DNA from: Heterobilharzia americana
Taxonomy: Eukaryota; Platyhelminthes; Trematoda; Strigeidida; Schistosomatidae
Length of the DNA: 64,000 nucleotides
Direction of reading: 5' to 3'
NCBI GenBank assembly: GCA_944470555.2
Contig: OX104130.1
Coordinates: 46,471,491-46,535,490, forward strand
This document shows positions 50,797-62,835 of the stretch, piece after piece. The position numbers and the translations under genes are program-made. A model generated the notes under the pieces. That model searched no databases. It had not been told where the DNA came from and saw only the letters and a list, made by a program, of their open reading frames with translations. Each line of letters opens with the position of its first letter. Position 1 is the first letter of the stretch.

Positions 50797-53700
50797 CAGT
50801 GGTTAACTAGTTCACTAGTTACTAGCCGGTCCTAAGCCCCAGTAAAGAGGGAAGGTTGGGCATAAGGCTAGCAACCCTACCCCGGAAAACAAATCTAACT
50901 GCTAAACAAACTTCAAAGCACAAACAAAATATAAAAAATGAAAACAAACTTATTCCTCGCTGCAATCGGAGAGGCGAAATGACGCCAGTTGGTGAAAGCC
51001 TGCCTTCGGGAAGCCAATTGGCCGATGTGTCTTCTCTCGATGAAAGCGAAAGTAAACGTGGGGACATGGAATGTCCGCACAATGTTTGAACCCAGTAAGG
51101 CAGCCCAGATCGCAAAGGAGATGAGAAGGTATCACATCGAAGTGCTTGGGATTTGCGAAAGCAGATGGAATGGCAGTGGACTCTCCAAACTGTCAACTGG
51201 AGAATCAATAATCTACTCCGGTCACCCAGACGACAATCACGAGCACACTGAGTTATGGAGTGGCTTTCATGATGTCCTCAAGAGCATCGAAGGCTCTCAT
51301 GCAGTGGGAACCAATCTCCTCCAGGATCGTGACAGCAAGATTCAACTCAAAAGAAAGAAAGGTCACAATCATACAATGTTATGCACCTACAAATAATGCA
51401 GAGCAAGAGAAAAAGGAGGAATTCTACAGACAACTTCAATCAACAGTGGACAAGACGTCAGTTGGCGATATCAAAATTCTAATGGGCGGAGTGACATGAA
51501 TGCCAAACTGGGAGGGGACAACACGGGAAGAGAACTAACCATGGGTCGAGAAGCGCTGGGTGAAATGAATGAGAATGGAGAATTGTGTGCAGAATTCTGC
51601 GCATTCAACGATTTGGTGATTGGAGGCAGTGTGTTCAGGCACAAAGATATCCACAAAGCGACATGGATTTCACCAGATGGACACACTAAAAATCAAATCG
51701 ACTTTATCTCAATCTCAAGAAAATGGAGACGCAGTCTACTTAACACAAGGTTAAGAAGAGGAGCAGATGTAGTTTCAGACCACTATCTAGTGCAAGGAAC
51801 CTTCGAAATCAAGTTAAAAGCCTTCAAGGAAGCTGGTGATAGACCTCAATTCAAGTACAACACTCGGAAACTGAAGGATGAAACTACAAAGGAGATCTTC
51901 AAGGCAGCCATCAAGAGAAAATGGGAGATATAGAGGAACATCCCTGAAGAAACCTGTGTAGAAGAACACTGGAAGTCTTTGAAAGCTATGTGGAAAGAAA
52001 CCTGCACAACAGTATTAGGAAGGAAGAAGAAAGAAGATAAGGAATGGATCTCGACGGATACCTGGAAGCTGATAGAGGAGAGGAGGATGGTGAAGCAGAA
52101 GATAAACCAGTGCAAGGATGCTCAACGACAAGAGGAACTGAGCACAATGTATGAAACACTGAACAAAGAAGTGAAGAAGAGTGCACGGAAAGATAAAAGA
52201 CACTTCTACGAAACACTGGCAAGTGAAGCAGAACAGGCTGCAGGTAAGAGAGACCTGACGACATTCAATCAAATAACCAGATTGCTAATTGGGAAGAGAC
52301 CAACACAGATGAAACCAATAAAAGATGAAGAAGGAAATTTAAATATGAAAGAAGAGAAACAGAGGAAACGATGGGCCGACCACTTCAAGAAGCTCTTGAA
52401 ACAATCACCACCTGCACTTCGTCCAGAAATACCACCTGCAGCCACTGAATTACAAGTGAAAATAAATCCCCCAACGAAAATGAAAGTCCTGAACGCCATA
52501 AAGCTACTGAAATGCGGGAAAGCAGCAGGAGCAGATGGGATCCCGCCAGAAGCACTGAGAGCAGACGTAGGGATAACAGCGGACATGCTCACACCACACC
52601 ATTATTGCAGAAGGTGTGGAAGGAAGAGTAGGTACCTGGCGATTGGAAGAAGGGTTGCCTTGTCAAACTGCCGAAGAAGGGAGACCTCAGTGTTTGCAAG
52701 AACTGGTGAGGAATCACTCTCCTGTCCACCCAAAGCAAGCAAAGTATTAAGCCGCATCGTCCTGGAGAGACTAAAGTATGTGCTGGATTCAAAACTACGA
52801 GTGGAACAGGCAGGCTGGCTTCAGGAAGTACAAATCATATGCGCATCAAACTTCAACGCTACGCATCATCATAGAACAGAGTATAGAATGTCAATCAGCT
52901 CTCTACTTCAACTTCACCGACTTTGAGAAGGTCTTTGACAGCGTCGACCGAGAAGTAGTTTGAAACTGCTTAATACTACGCAATACCACAAACCTTTATC
53001 CGCACGATTCAACAACTATATGAATGCCACATGCCAAGTAATTCAAATGGGAAGCTCAGTGACGCTTTGGAAGTGAAGACAGGATTGAAACAGCGCTGTC
53101 TACTATCACCCATGATATTCCTGATTGTGTTGTGGTGGACTGGATCATGCAGCAAACAGTGGGAAGCGAGAAGAAGGGGATACGTTGGCTGGACCACGGA
53201 AAAGAAACTAGAAGATTTGGATTTCGCCGATGACTTGTGTCTGATGTCACACAAAGTTGAAGATCTACAGGCGAAAACTAAAAAGTTGGTAGAAGAGGCA
53301 GGGCAGAGAAGACGGGACTTCAGGTGAATATAGAGAAGACAGAAGTGATGAAGATACCGCACCAACAACTCCAACAACAACAACAACAAACTCCAATCAC
53401 CACCAAGAAACTTCAAGGAAGTAACCCCCTTCACCTATCTAGGAAGCACTGTTTCAAATAAAGGCGGGACAGACGAGGATGTCAAAGTCAGAATCGGAAA
53501 AGCAAGACAGGCGTTCATTAGCCTGAAACCAGTGTGGAGATCTACTGTACTCAGCATGCAGAACAAGATACGGATTTTCAGCACCAATTCAGTCAAGTCA
53601 GTGCTTCTGTGTGATGCGTGAGAGACTTGGTGCGTCACGAAAGGCATTTCCAACAAACTACAGATATTCATCAACAACTGCCGACGCTCGCTACTGAAGA

Positions 53701-54060
53701 TCAGATGGCCGCAAAGAATAAGCAACAAGGAACTCTGAGAACGAACCAACCAAGAACCTATCACCTAACAAATATTCACTGGAAGGAAATGGAAGTGGAT
53801 TGGGCATTCACTGAGAAGGCCGACTGGAGACATCACGCGTCAGGCCAGTTGCTGGAGTGGAACCCCGACAGTAAGCGATGAGTTGGGCGTCCGTGGTGAG
53901 GGTGACATTGAGGAGATCGTGTGAGGAGGAAATGAGAGGTTGTGAGCTGTCATGGAGCCAGGTTCGAAAGATTTCAGAGAACAGAGTTCACTGGAGACGT
54001 GCTAGTGAAGCCCTATGTTCCATTAGGAACCAAGGGACTAATAATATTAATAATAATTTT
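50797..54060 (+). mobile_element. RTE-clade retrotransposon, full-length broken copy D
   Basis: Starts with the shared RTE 5' sequence (GTTAACTAGTTCACTAGTTACTAGCCGG) but lacks the first few bases. It ends with GGGACTAATAATATTAATAATAA near 54055. A possible short target duplication (CTTTCA at about 50787-50792 and 54063-54068) is too weak to be sure. The 5' half resembles the intact copy B, while the 3' half shares many specific changes with copy C. Confidence 0.88.
50856..54038 (+). pseudogene. RTE endonuclease/reverse transcriptase pseudogene (copy D)
   Basis: Keeps long open pieces. GTWNVRTMFEPSKAAQIAKEMRRY is followed by GICESRWNGSGLSKLS near 51060-51190; MNAKLGGDNTGRELTMGREALGEMNENGEL and QIDFISISRKWRR lie in 51496-51933, ending at a TAG. 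A 315-codon frame at 51979-52926 covers the linker and the KCGKAAGADGIPPEAL block (Gly-Pro-Asp changed to Gly-Ala-Asp). LKQRCLLSPMIF and LDFADDLCLMSHK lie near 53085-53250. The endonuclease SDH reads VSDHYLVQ and is preserved. Several frameshifts and at least one nonsense change make it inactive. The end retains the C-terminal block across frames. Confidence 0.88.
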
Positions 54061-54125
54061 TTCTTTCAGATCTGTCTACTAGTATGTTTTCTGGTTCTAT
54101 TACTTAGATATTTTTCCTTAGCCTA

Positions 54126-54252
54126 TATTGGCGGATGTGGGGTGAAATGGTCTGAAATCAAATTAGTCATTTGAGTACAGAGCTATCGAATGAAAACTGG
54201 AGTATGCATCCTCAATTCGTTTTCTTTTTTTCTACAATCTCTTATGGAGTCA
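54126..54252 (+). repeat. Dispersed 125 bp repeat, copy 1
   Basis: GGTGAAATGGTCTGAAAT, then TTTCTACAATCTCTTATGG, recurs in the same orientation at 56028-56148 with about 80 percent identity by eye. It begins about 65 bp after RTE copy D. The class is unknown; it could be part of a larger retroposon. Confidence 0.7.
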
Positions 54253-55121
54253 TTATCTTCCTCACTTTCTGATACGTCGGTTAATTGGTTTGCGCTTGCG
54301 ACTGAGTTGATATGTGAAAAAAATGTTCATGTGCTTCACTAATAACATTACAAACATCTGTGTTTAGAAAATATGGTTTTGGATCCAGCTAAATGTTTCA
54401 AGGGTCATCCATTCGCAAATATCTACGACTGAAAATATTGGAGATATCACGGCATCTACTGTTTGTTTGCATATTTTATTGTGAAACTTAAAATAAATAA
54501 AAGTCAGATATAGGTACACTCTTAACACGATCTCCTCTAGCGGTACAGTAATTCGAAGCATAAGTTCGTGATCATGTTTGACATCATCATTTCTGACTGC
54601 TACCAGATCCAATTCAATCCATAATGTAGTATAAAGAATATAAGTGTAAAACTTGGGCACTGTGGGATTATGTGATTCAATGTTAGATGTGTATATCTGG
54701 TTTATAACAAACACTGATAGTATTATTTACTTAATGGCGTTTCGAACATAAATAAATGAACAAATTTAGTTTACTATAGAGAACATTACGTCAAAACTAA
54801 CCACTTTTTTGCTTCCATCTAAATGAGCACTAACTACTTTATGTCTTGAGTCACAAGAATTAGTTAGTTTAGAAAGCGTAATGAGAAGACGAAGATTATC
54901 TGAACATTTGATAAATTAGCACTATACATTTCGAACATTCCGATCACACATGGACTTGTCGAACTGTTTATGTCAAAATTTACGGAAATGGTCAATGAAG
55001 TCAATAGGAAACATGGGAATAGGAGGGGCAGAGGAAAGAAAATAAATTCTTAATCACTCTACTCTTGGTTTGAAAATTGAAATCTATACTACCAAGGTAG
55101 GTTCAACTTGAGTACAAATTT
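54253..55121. other. AT-rich non-coding stretch
   Basis: The 116-codon minus frame at 54364-54714 has no recognised motif. Nothing else seen. Confidence 0.5.
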
Positions 55122-55291
55122 AGTGTTATTGCTTGTATTACACCGTCGTTGATTGGACCGAATTGATCAGTCTCTGTTGGCATATGGGCTCCTATGCTGA
55201 TGCCCCGATATTGCCTGTCTTTTTAACTGCGTAAAGTAATGATGGGCAGTGGCTAGTAGTGGAATCCAGGATGCCCACTTCAGCCTATTTG
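55122..55291 (-). mobile_element. Sm-alpha-like ribozyme-SINE, 3' part
   Basis: The 3' tail module occupies 55122-55235 in inverse orientation (TGTTATTGCTTGTATTACACCG, CAGTCTCTGTTGGCATATGG, GCTGATGCCCCGATATTGCC). It is followed by the inverse of the hammerhead 3' half (about 55245-55291). The unit stops at TATTTGGATAACG, where a plus-strand SINE head begins, so the ribozyme core is missing. Confidence 0.75.
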
Positions 55292-55440
55292 GATAACGCC
55301 CTGGAGTTTGAAGTGATCGCTCCCGAGTCCGAGTCCCGGTGGGAACAACATCACTCACTGAGAGGCAGGTACATTCAGCTGACGAGTCCCAAATAGGACG
55401 AAATGCACATTTTGGATTCCACTGCTAGCCCTGACCACTT
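55288..55440 (+). mobile_element. Sm-alpha-like SINE: tRNA-like head plus hammerhead ribozyme
   Basis: The head starts inside GGATAACGCCCTGGAG and continues through GTTTGAAGTGATCGCTCC to a box B-like CCGAGTCCCGGTGGG (about 55328-55342), then AACAACATCACTCACTGAGAG and the ribozyme at 55365-55425. It aligns well with the minus-strand unit at 25656-25830. The 3' tail is missing after about 55430. Confidence 0.78.
55365..55425 (+). ncRNA. Hammerhead ribozyme (type I), core intact
   Basis: CTGACGA at 55379-55385, stem II GTCC-CAAATA-GGAC at 55386-55399 and GAAA at 55400-55403 form a complete catalytic core. The predicted cleavage site is after ATT, at 55411 (U at the position where most have C, which is allowed). 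Stem I pairs GCAG (55365-55368) with CTGC (55422-55425), and CAG (55376-55378) with TTG (55412-55414) next to the core. Stem III is minimal (TGCACAT), as is usual for this family. Confidence 0.85.
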
Positions 55441-55774
55441 TTATGTACTACTTCAAAAGCTGTTTTCACGCTTAGCCTGTGATTAGTATCTAGCATATTC
55501 ATAAATCATAGTGGTACTTGTCAGCTGGATACTCTACGTACTTATCATACATACCCTTAAACAACTGAAAAGAACATATATATACATACATACATGTGTA
55601 ACGTAGACTGAGACAGATTTAAGATCAACAAAATAGAAGTGAACAGTTTTTACCGGTCAAGTGGTTAGATAAAGGGTATAAATGAATATTTAAAACTGAA
55701 TGGGTTGGGGGATAGGTTAATTGAGTTTGGATAATAGTGGATTTCACGTAGGAAAATAATGATAATAGTATTAC
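55441..55774. other. AT-rich non-coding stretch with short ATAC/CATA run
   Basis: Contains ATATATATACATACATACATG at about 55576-55597. No gene seen. Confidence 0.5.
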
Positions 55775-56015
55775 TGTTTATTGATATAATTGTAATTCCC
55801 CGTTGTCTCATTAGATCCGATGGTTCACCCCGATTGGCACACAGGCTCCTATAAGAATGCCTCGATATGTATGAGTGTTAATTATGATAATTTGGTTGGT
55901 TGTGGCTAGCAGAGGAATCCAAGACGCGCGTCTCATCTTATTTGGGACTGGTCAGCTAGATGTACCTGCACCCCAGTGAGGGATGTTGTTCCCACTAACA
56001 CTCAAATATGGTACC
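55775..56015 (-). mobile_element. Sm-alpha-like ribozyme-SINE, degenerate
   Basis: The tail module is at 55775-55870 (inverse; GGCACACAGGCTCCTATAAG), the hammerhead region at 55909-55969, and the lower head with GGGAACAACATCCCTCACTGG up to about 56015. Module order is normal. It lies beside the 125 bp repeat at 56028. Confidence 0.7.
55909..55969 (-). ncRNA. Hammerhead ribozyme remnant, inactive
   Basis: Stem I (GCAG with CTGC) and the CAAATA loop are kept. The core reads CTGACCA, so the essential G before the last A is lost, and GAAA has become GAGA. Cleavage is not expected. Confidence 0.72.
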
Positions 56016-56027
56016 CCATGCCCAAAT

Positions 56028-56148
56028 TGTCGGAGGTAGGGTGAAATGGTCTGAAATTAAATTATCCATCTGTATGCAGAGCTTTCCAATGGACACTGGG
56101 GTGTAAGCCTTCATTTCGTTTTCGTTTTCTTCTACAATCTCTTATGGC
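56028..56148 (+). repeat. Dispersed 125 bp repeat, copy 2
   Basis: Same sequence family as 54126-54252, including GGGTGAAATGGTCTGAAAT and TTCTACAATCTCTTATGG. Confidence 0.7.
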
Positions 56149-56229
56149 TACATCACTTTTATATGAAGACTAATTATATAAATTGTATAAATAATAGTCT
56201 GCCAAAATAGGCTGTCAGATCGTCAAATG

Positions 56230-56600
56230 AAGAACAATAATAATATTGACACTGGGGTAAGAAATGATTCAACTGATCACCGATCACGTCATTCAAAACG
56301 AAATAATTAATGGTACTTATGCAGATATAATAAGAAAACTAGATGTATACTGAGATGATCAATAATGATAACAATGGTGATAGGAATAAAGTTAGTTAGG
56401 TGAAACAAATCTGGTAAGGAAAACTAAATATCAGATGATAATTAAGAACGAAGACCAAGTAAAAAAGATTAAATGTGATTACACGGTGTTACAATTCCTA
56501 TCATTGCAGATTCAAGCTGACTACCATTTAATTTGACAACTCGGATCGCATAGGCTTCTGCATATGCAAGCAACTTCTTATTTCTGCTGTCTACTGAAAT
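56230..56600 (-). pseudogene. Penelope-like element, 3' end fragment
   Basis: Its inverse complement aligns with 17100-17500. A coding remnant reads KKLLAYAEAYAIRV, then GGTAGTCAGCTTGAATCTG, then a 3' region with CATCTCAGTATACATCTAG, TTTCTTACCCCAGTG and a TATTATTATTG tail at 56230. Only the end of the element is present, which suggests 5' truncation. Confidence 0.7.
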
Positions 56601-59600
56601 TTATGAATACCTTAAATCCTGCTTTTTCAAATTCGTTGCTGGCATTAACTTTGGGTTAGGAAACAAATGTTTTCAGTGTCAAGCGTATGTTTAGCAACAG
56701 ACAAGATGGGCGTTTGTCAACTGCACTTATTGGATCTGTCGGGTCATTTGTTTTTGAAACCATTTTGGGTACGCGCTTAACAATGCTTAACTGCAATCAT
56801 GTTGACTCCTCTCTACGTATGTGTCCACACATACATTAAGCTGTTTAAATTTATCAAAGGCACCAGTTGCTATAAAGTTTTAAATCGTAAGTTTAGATTT
56901 AAAACAGTTTCCCGTTAGACCTGTTATTACTGCTGAGTATTTTGTTAATTTAAAGTATTTTTTATCACAGTACAATCTAGGTTATGCTTTGTAATGATAA
57001 TATGAATCCAACTTGGATTATCAGCTTTCGGCATTGAATCACACTTTGAAGGCTAGTATTGCGGTGTGCAAATAATGATTTTTTTGGGACACAAACACAT
57101 GCTGAAGCCAAATCTTTTCTCCGTAACAGTAACCCTATGCCTTTCTATGCAATCAAAAAGCTTATGGTAGCTCATTTCCGGATATAATGAGCAGAAGTGA
57201 AATTCTCTTGTGGTCTTACTCATTCTATGTTTCGCGCACTGAGGTCATTCTGTACCGTAAAGAAACTTATATCACCCATATTTCGTTCAAACCTGTTGTA
57301 TGTGTAAGCTGTTGATGAGTTTCGTCATAAACACTTTTATAATTACAATTTTTCATCAGCGTACTTTATGTAACAGCGGTACGTTCTAATTTTAAAATAT
57401 TTTGTATAACTGCGAAATTAGAATTTGCGGCTTTAATACCTAGGAGGTTGTGCTGAATCGAAGGAGCGGCATACATTTCAATGATTACCAACTCATCGCA
57501 TGATTATCCGTCAACCTCAAAAATATACTTAGTAACAATGAAATCAAATTCAGTTCAAACTGCTGATTTATTTTTGGTTCTGTATTGTTTTCAAATGTTT
57601 ATAGAATTATGTTAAATTTATGATTAAAACAAAGGGACCGGTAAATGAAAACATCTATATCAGATCGAAATACAAATGTAAATCAGTAGCTTAAAAGAAG
57701 TATTTACATTCATCAGAATTCTTGAGTCAACGAGTATGTTATTCAACGTCATTCAAAATCTAGCTGGAAATAAATTGCTACATGGAAACTATTGACATGA
57801 AAAATAATTAAGCACTGATTTATAGTTGATTCTGGGAATATAGCTGCAAAAAATGTCAAACGTCACATACAGCCGTTTGCTACTCACTACTCATTTCCCC
57901 CCATCATATTCATCTTCGCATTCGAGCTAAATTTAAAGGGAGAACATACGTTTGTCAGAAATTTCGCACTGTTCACATTAAATCATCGATACCCCAGAAA
58001 AACTAGGTTCATTTGTGTTCATACATTGAAGTATCTTATTCGTTTCTGCTGCCAGATTTCCATCCTGACACATCAATTTTCTGGAATAGATAGAACTATG
58101 ATAAGCAAAAAGATATAAGAATACCCTACTAATTATCAATTACCATGAAGTGTTCTAATCAAAATTTGAATCACAACAACAGGTAATGAGATAAAACTGA
58201 AACAATAACAGTTTTATCATACTTTTTAGTCAATAACTTTTAATTAACCATCGTTAAAAAAGATTGGTACTCACTGTGATTAATTGTTATTTAAAATTGT
58301 TGTAATTCACAGGCAAGTCAGTAAAACTGTACCAAAAACACAAAAACTGCATTCTTAAACAGTTGTTGCGTGATAAAAGTTTCTCAGTTGGAACACATTT
58401 CAACCAGTTTTTTTTAAAAATCACTTATTTTCTCCAAGATAGTTTCTTATTTGTACTTCTTTTTGACAGCAGTTGTTTTAAAAAACCATTAGCTACTAAT
58501 TTCAAGGTGAGATAGCCTTCGTTTAGAAGTTACATCGTTTAGTATTTTTTGGAAGAGCTAAAAGAAACGACTAACAGTTGAATCTGTTTTCGTCCAACAG
58601 TCCTTACAGATGAGAATATACGCCTAAGGACAAGCAAATTCATGTAATGGGTGTTCTTGAGTTCTATTCGATATGTATCATCAGACCGAAATACTTAGAG
58701 TTAAAACCTCTGATGTGGCCTGGATATCTGTTCATTGAGATAGATCTAACCTCTATGTACCTTGTAAATCTCTACCAATTATTTTTCACTTCTGGTTTAT
58801 CAGAAGACAGAAATTTACGTCACCTTTTGTTTTCCGCGAATGACTCCCTCTATCAAAATACTTCACGGCGTATTTTTAAACACTTGTTTTGCAATTTCCA
58901 CTCCGAAATTCTCGAAGATCTTCCATAAGCATTAGGTTTTCGTAAACACTCATCCACTGACTATTGAAAGAAAGTTTGTCATTGAACTGCACTGGACGTG
59001 TAAAATAAACAGAAATAAGCGGAATCAGTTGGATCTTGAAAAGTTGTTTTAGTGTGGCTTGACTAACCTAAATATCTTGTGGAAATCGTTGAAGATACCA
59101 GTTGGATCTCATTCAATGAATTTATATTATTGATGCAATTAGTGAAACACATCGTTCTGTAAAGCTGACTAACTGAGTGATATTTATCAGTCGTTATTGA
59201 AAAGTGTTCACTGCCATATTTCGCTAGAAACTCCAATCTAGTATTATTAACTTAAACTCATGACTTCACTTTATATCTACTCCGTTTTGACACAACAACA
59301 TGAGAATCAGCTCAATGAACAGTCCTTGATAAGTAATATATGAGTAAGCTCTTTTTGTTGATGCGTCTGTCGGCGGAAGAAACCGTCTCTATAGTTATTA
59401 TGACTTTCACTAAAAACGGAAGAGTAGTTCATACAAAGGGTTTTTGTCAGTGCTTCTATTCAAAATGATGTACAGTTGCGGTTATGCACAATTTTCCTCA
59501 GTAAGAAACTCACTTTTTTACAGAGATGTGTTTCAATTTCTTAAAAAGATACTGAAAAGGAAGCAAATAAAATATTAAGGAATGCACGAATTAAATTTCA

Positions 59601-59729
59601 AGAGATAAATTGAATACTAGAATATTAGGTACGACGGCTAATTGGAACTATTAACTTTCAAAGTGAGTAAAGAAGATTATTTTCTGAGGAAAAACTATAT
59701 ACTTTAAAGGTTGTGTTCATCAAAAACTG
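56601..59729. other. AT-rich non-coding stretch
   Basis: About 80 bp at its left edge resembles 20341-20420. The 93-codon plus frame at 58647-58928 is not recognised. No gene supported. Confidence 0.45.
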
Positions 59730-60040
59730 ATATGATTTGGAGAACCACTGAAAACCTGAGAGCATTGAGTAGCTGCTTCATTCAAATACGGGACTCCTGA
59801 GCAGTACATACCCATGACTCTACCAAGGACCTTCAGGTTTAAGGTGAACTCGTTAAACACGTGGCCACTGAATTAGAGTTCAACAGTCCACAGTTTCCTA
59901 CTTCTGTCAATTTGCAATATGGCCCTACTACCCACCGAGGTAGTTTGAATTCGATACACTTCTGACTGACCCCACTGGTCATGGGTCCTCAAGAGAACTT
60001 CAACATATCTGTCTTGAAGCATGTCACTAATGAGCACTAA
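59730..60040 (-). mobile_element. tRNA-derived SINE (second family)
   Basis: Inverse of the unit at 62836-63190. Shared pieces in order are GTCACTAATGAGC, the GGTCATG block, AGTAGGAAACTGTGGAC, the tRNA-like AGTGGCCACGTGTTTAACG head, GAGTCATGG, CAGGAGTCCC, and CTCTCAGGTTTTCAGTGGTTCTCC. This and the 62.8 kb copy are the most complete units of the family in the window. Confidence 0.65.
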
Positions 60041-62754
60041 TCGGTAGGGTTATGGGTGCATACTATCAAATAGTCTTGTACTTGGACAAAAATAGCTGTT
60101 CACTACTTTCAGACTTTAAATGATTACCCAACTGTTGGTATTTTATGAAGAATACAACCTTAAACATAGAATCCTCATGAACGTCAAACTACATAATTAT
60201 ATATTTACTTTATGCTAATATTATCTTGTAATTCATCAAAGTCTGTTAGAAATGTGTACATTCTTCTCGTAATTAATGACCGTAGTCGTCTTACTCAAGC
60301 GTTCACTATCAAAAGTCCAACATTCTTCTCATCTCTAAGTCTGCACATAAGCGTAAATTAGCAGTGCTTGTGAACAAACAAAACAATTCAAGGTACTTTG
60401 CAGAAAAAAAGATGAACTTTGCAAACGTACGTCTCATCAATCACTAGGACCTTGTTTTCTGATTCTTAACTTGACTTCCTATCGTATTTTTTGACAGTTT
60501 AGTCACCTTTTCATCTACGAATAAGTTGGCATACTCCATTCTTGGCACTATAAAAACCAGAAATCTGGTTCAAGCTCATTACTTATTATCCGTGTAAGAA
60601 TAGCAAAACCAAATCAACTAGAAAAGGATAGAGATCAATGTTTCATTACTGTTGTTGTTTTGATGATGACTATTTTCATCTGAATTGTTTTCAATAAGAA
60701 AAATATCAGCAAATTCAGAAGAATTCTACTTTGAAAAACCTAATTGTTTCACTATAATCAAACTGTTCCTGATAATACCGGTTGACAAAATGCTCACATG
60801 ATGATGTCTGAATTTCAAAACTTCAAGTTGATCACTGAGAAACTGCCGGTAGGAATTTTTTTCCACTTATCATTCCCTTCAGCTTCAGTCATGATTATTT
60901 TAATAATAAGCTCCAACTTCGAAATGCTGTCACAACAGTAGTTAAACTCCTGTTACTACATAACCAATCTGGGCTACCTTTGGTAAGATTGCATCATAAC
61001 AAAAGAAAGTTGTTCACATGATCAATCAGTTTGGAATTTCGTTTACTTCCTGAAGAATATGACGAAAAGTTAAGCTTGCAACTTTCTCGTTCAACTACTT
61101 TGACGCTTTGCCCCACTGGAGACGAAGAATGAAGCTAACTGTAGTTAAAATCAATAAATATTTTTCTAACAAACTGCCAGTTAGTGATAACATAACTAAG
61201 GACGAAAAACTTGGTTATGAGATAATTAAAGAGTGCAACGAAATTCAGTGTTCGGTGGGAAACTATTTTTTGCTGCCGATATCTATTCACATGAAATTCA
61301 TGCCAGCAAAGTTCGTTCATGTTACTGAATTTGAAGCTATTTCGTTTTTCTAGGTTCAGATTTTGTGCGGCGGGAAAAAAGACACAATATAATCAACAAA
61401 GCTATGTTTAAAGTCTTAATATCATACTTAAGGTAATCACTACTTCGAAAAACTCAATAAGAAGAAGTGGTTTGTGAAAATCGTTTGGTGTACTCGTGTA
61501 ACATTTCTAATAATCTGATCACTCATATCTGTTATATGAATTTATATGGGAAACAAAAAAGAGTTAAGAAGTAGGAAAATGAATATCGATCAGATGCAGA
61601 ACCTAAATCGAGGATCAAAAAACAACACTGACCGATAAAGCAGAAAATAACTATGCATTGACCTTGGATTTTAGGTCAGACTTAGATGAACTTTACAATA
61701 CTTACCCAACTAATTTTATAGATATGTATGAATAATGTACATATATTGATTTTATGACCCACTTGAATAATAAGGTTAGCGAGTGAGATGCTCAGATACA
61801 CTTATTGGGTTATTCGACTCATATTTCTAAAACAGTCTTGCAATGTGTTCCGTAGCTATTTCACGGACCAATGAGTCCCCCCCCCTTTATATATATTACC
61901 ACACATACATTTAAATTGTAAATACAGTCGGATATTATGCCATATTTTACCTATTACAAGGCTTTCATTAGTTTATTAGCTTCGAATGTTCAGTTTGCCG
62001 AAACTCGGTCGAAAAATGCTTTTTCTCGATGGCAGCGTTAAGGTTGTATCTGACCACCAGGCTATTTTCATTATCAGTGAACTGTAGCATGAAGATATCT
62101 TTCCTTGGAACAAAGTGGACAGCATTTGTAAATGCTTCGTCCACTTATGAATTCCAGTGTTTAGTTGTTTTCAGTTAATTTCGACGTCAATAATCTTGTT
62201 ACCTCTTCCAAATTATCCGCCCCAAATGTTTGTCAAGTTCAATTAAAATAAAACTGGACTAAGTCTTGTATCGGACTGAACATAAACTACGACTAGTTGA
62301 TCAATACCGCGTTTATGTGGGTGCTCTATAGAGAGTTAGTTCTACTCAGCCATCTTAATGCTGACCAAATACTTGTAATTTATTTACTTTCATCTGAAGG
62401 AACACTGGTAAGGCAGGGTTTATAGTCCGTTTACACTGGCCGAATGTTATCAAGGGAGAGTGATTTACAAGATGCCAAGTTAGTGAAAGGTTTTGGTATC
62501 AAAGCCTAACTATTTTTTCTCATTTTTACAATTGCTGAGAATCGGCTGATAATTATAAACTGTCGGCGTGTAACATACTTGAATCATTGCAAACCCACTA
62601 ATGACAAGATGCTTTTATTGGACATCATTGCACAACACGCAATATTTCTCTTTCAGGATGGCAAAAATAATAGAGATTTATTTGAATTCAGTTTAGGGGT
62701 TTGTAGAGATTTATTGGTTTCAAGTTGATACTCAACGTGGAAAGACATAAACTG
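60041..62754. other. AT-rich non-coding stretch
   Basis: The frame at 61108-61353 (plus, 81 codons) has no recognisable motif. A C9 run followed by a TA run lies at about 61877-61898. No gene supported. Confidence 0.45.
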
Positions 62755-62835
62755 AAGACTCACTGAAACCTGGAAGCACTGAATAGCCTTTATGGGACTC
62801 TTCGGGCATCAGCACCCTTAACTCCATTTTAAATT
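62755..62835 (-). mobile_element. tRNA-derived SINE (second family), 3' fragment
   Basis: TCACTGAAACCTGGAAGCAC, then GGGACTCTTCGGGCATCAGC, is the inverse of the SINE 3' body. It directly adjoins a plus-strand unit, making an inverted pair. Confidence 0.6.

Noticed and set aside
58880..58975. Plus-strand reading LGFRKHSSTDY that recalls a reverse transcriptase block
   Set aside because: It follows a stop codon, and no neighbouring RT motif could be found on either side.
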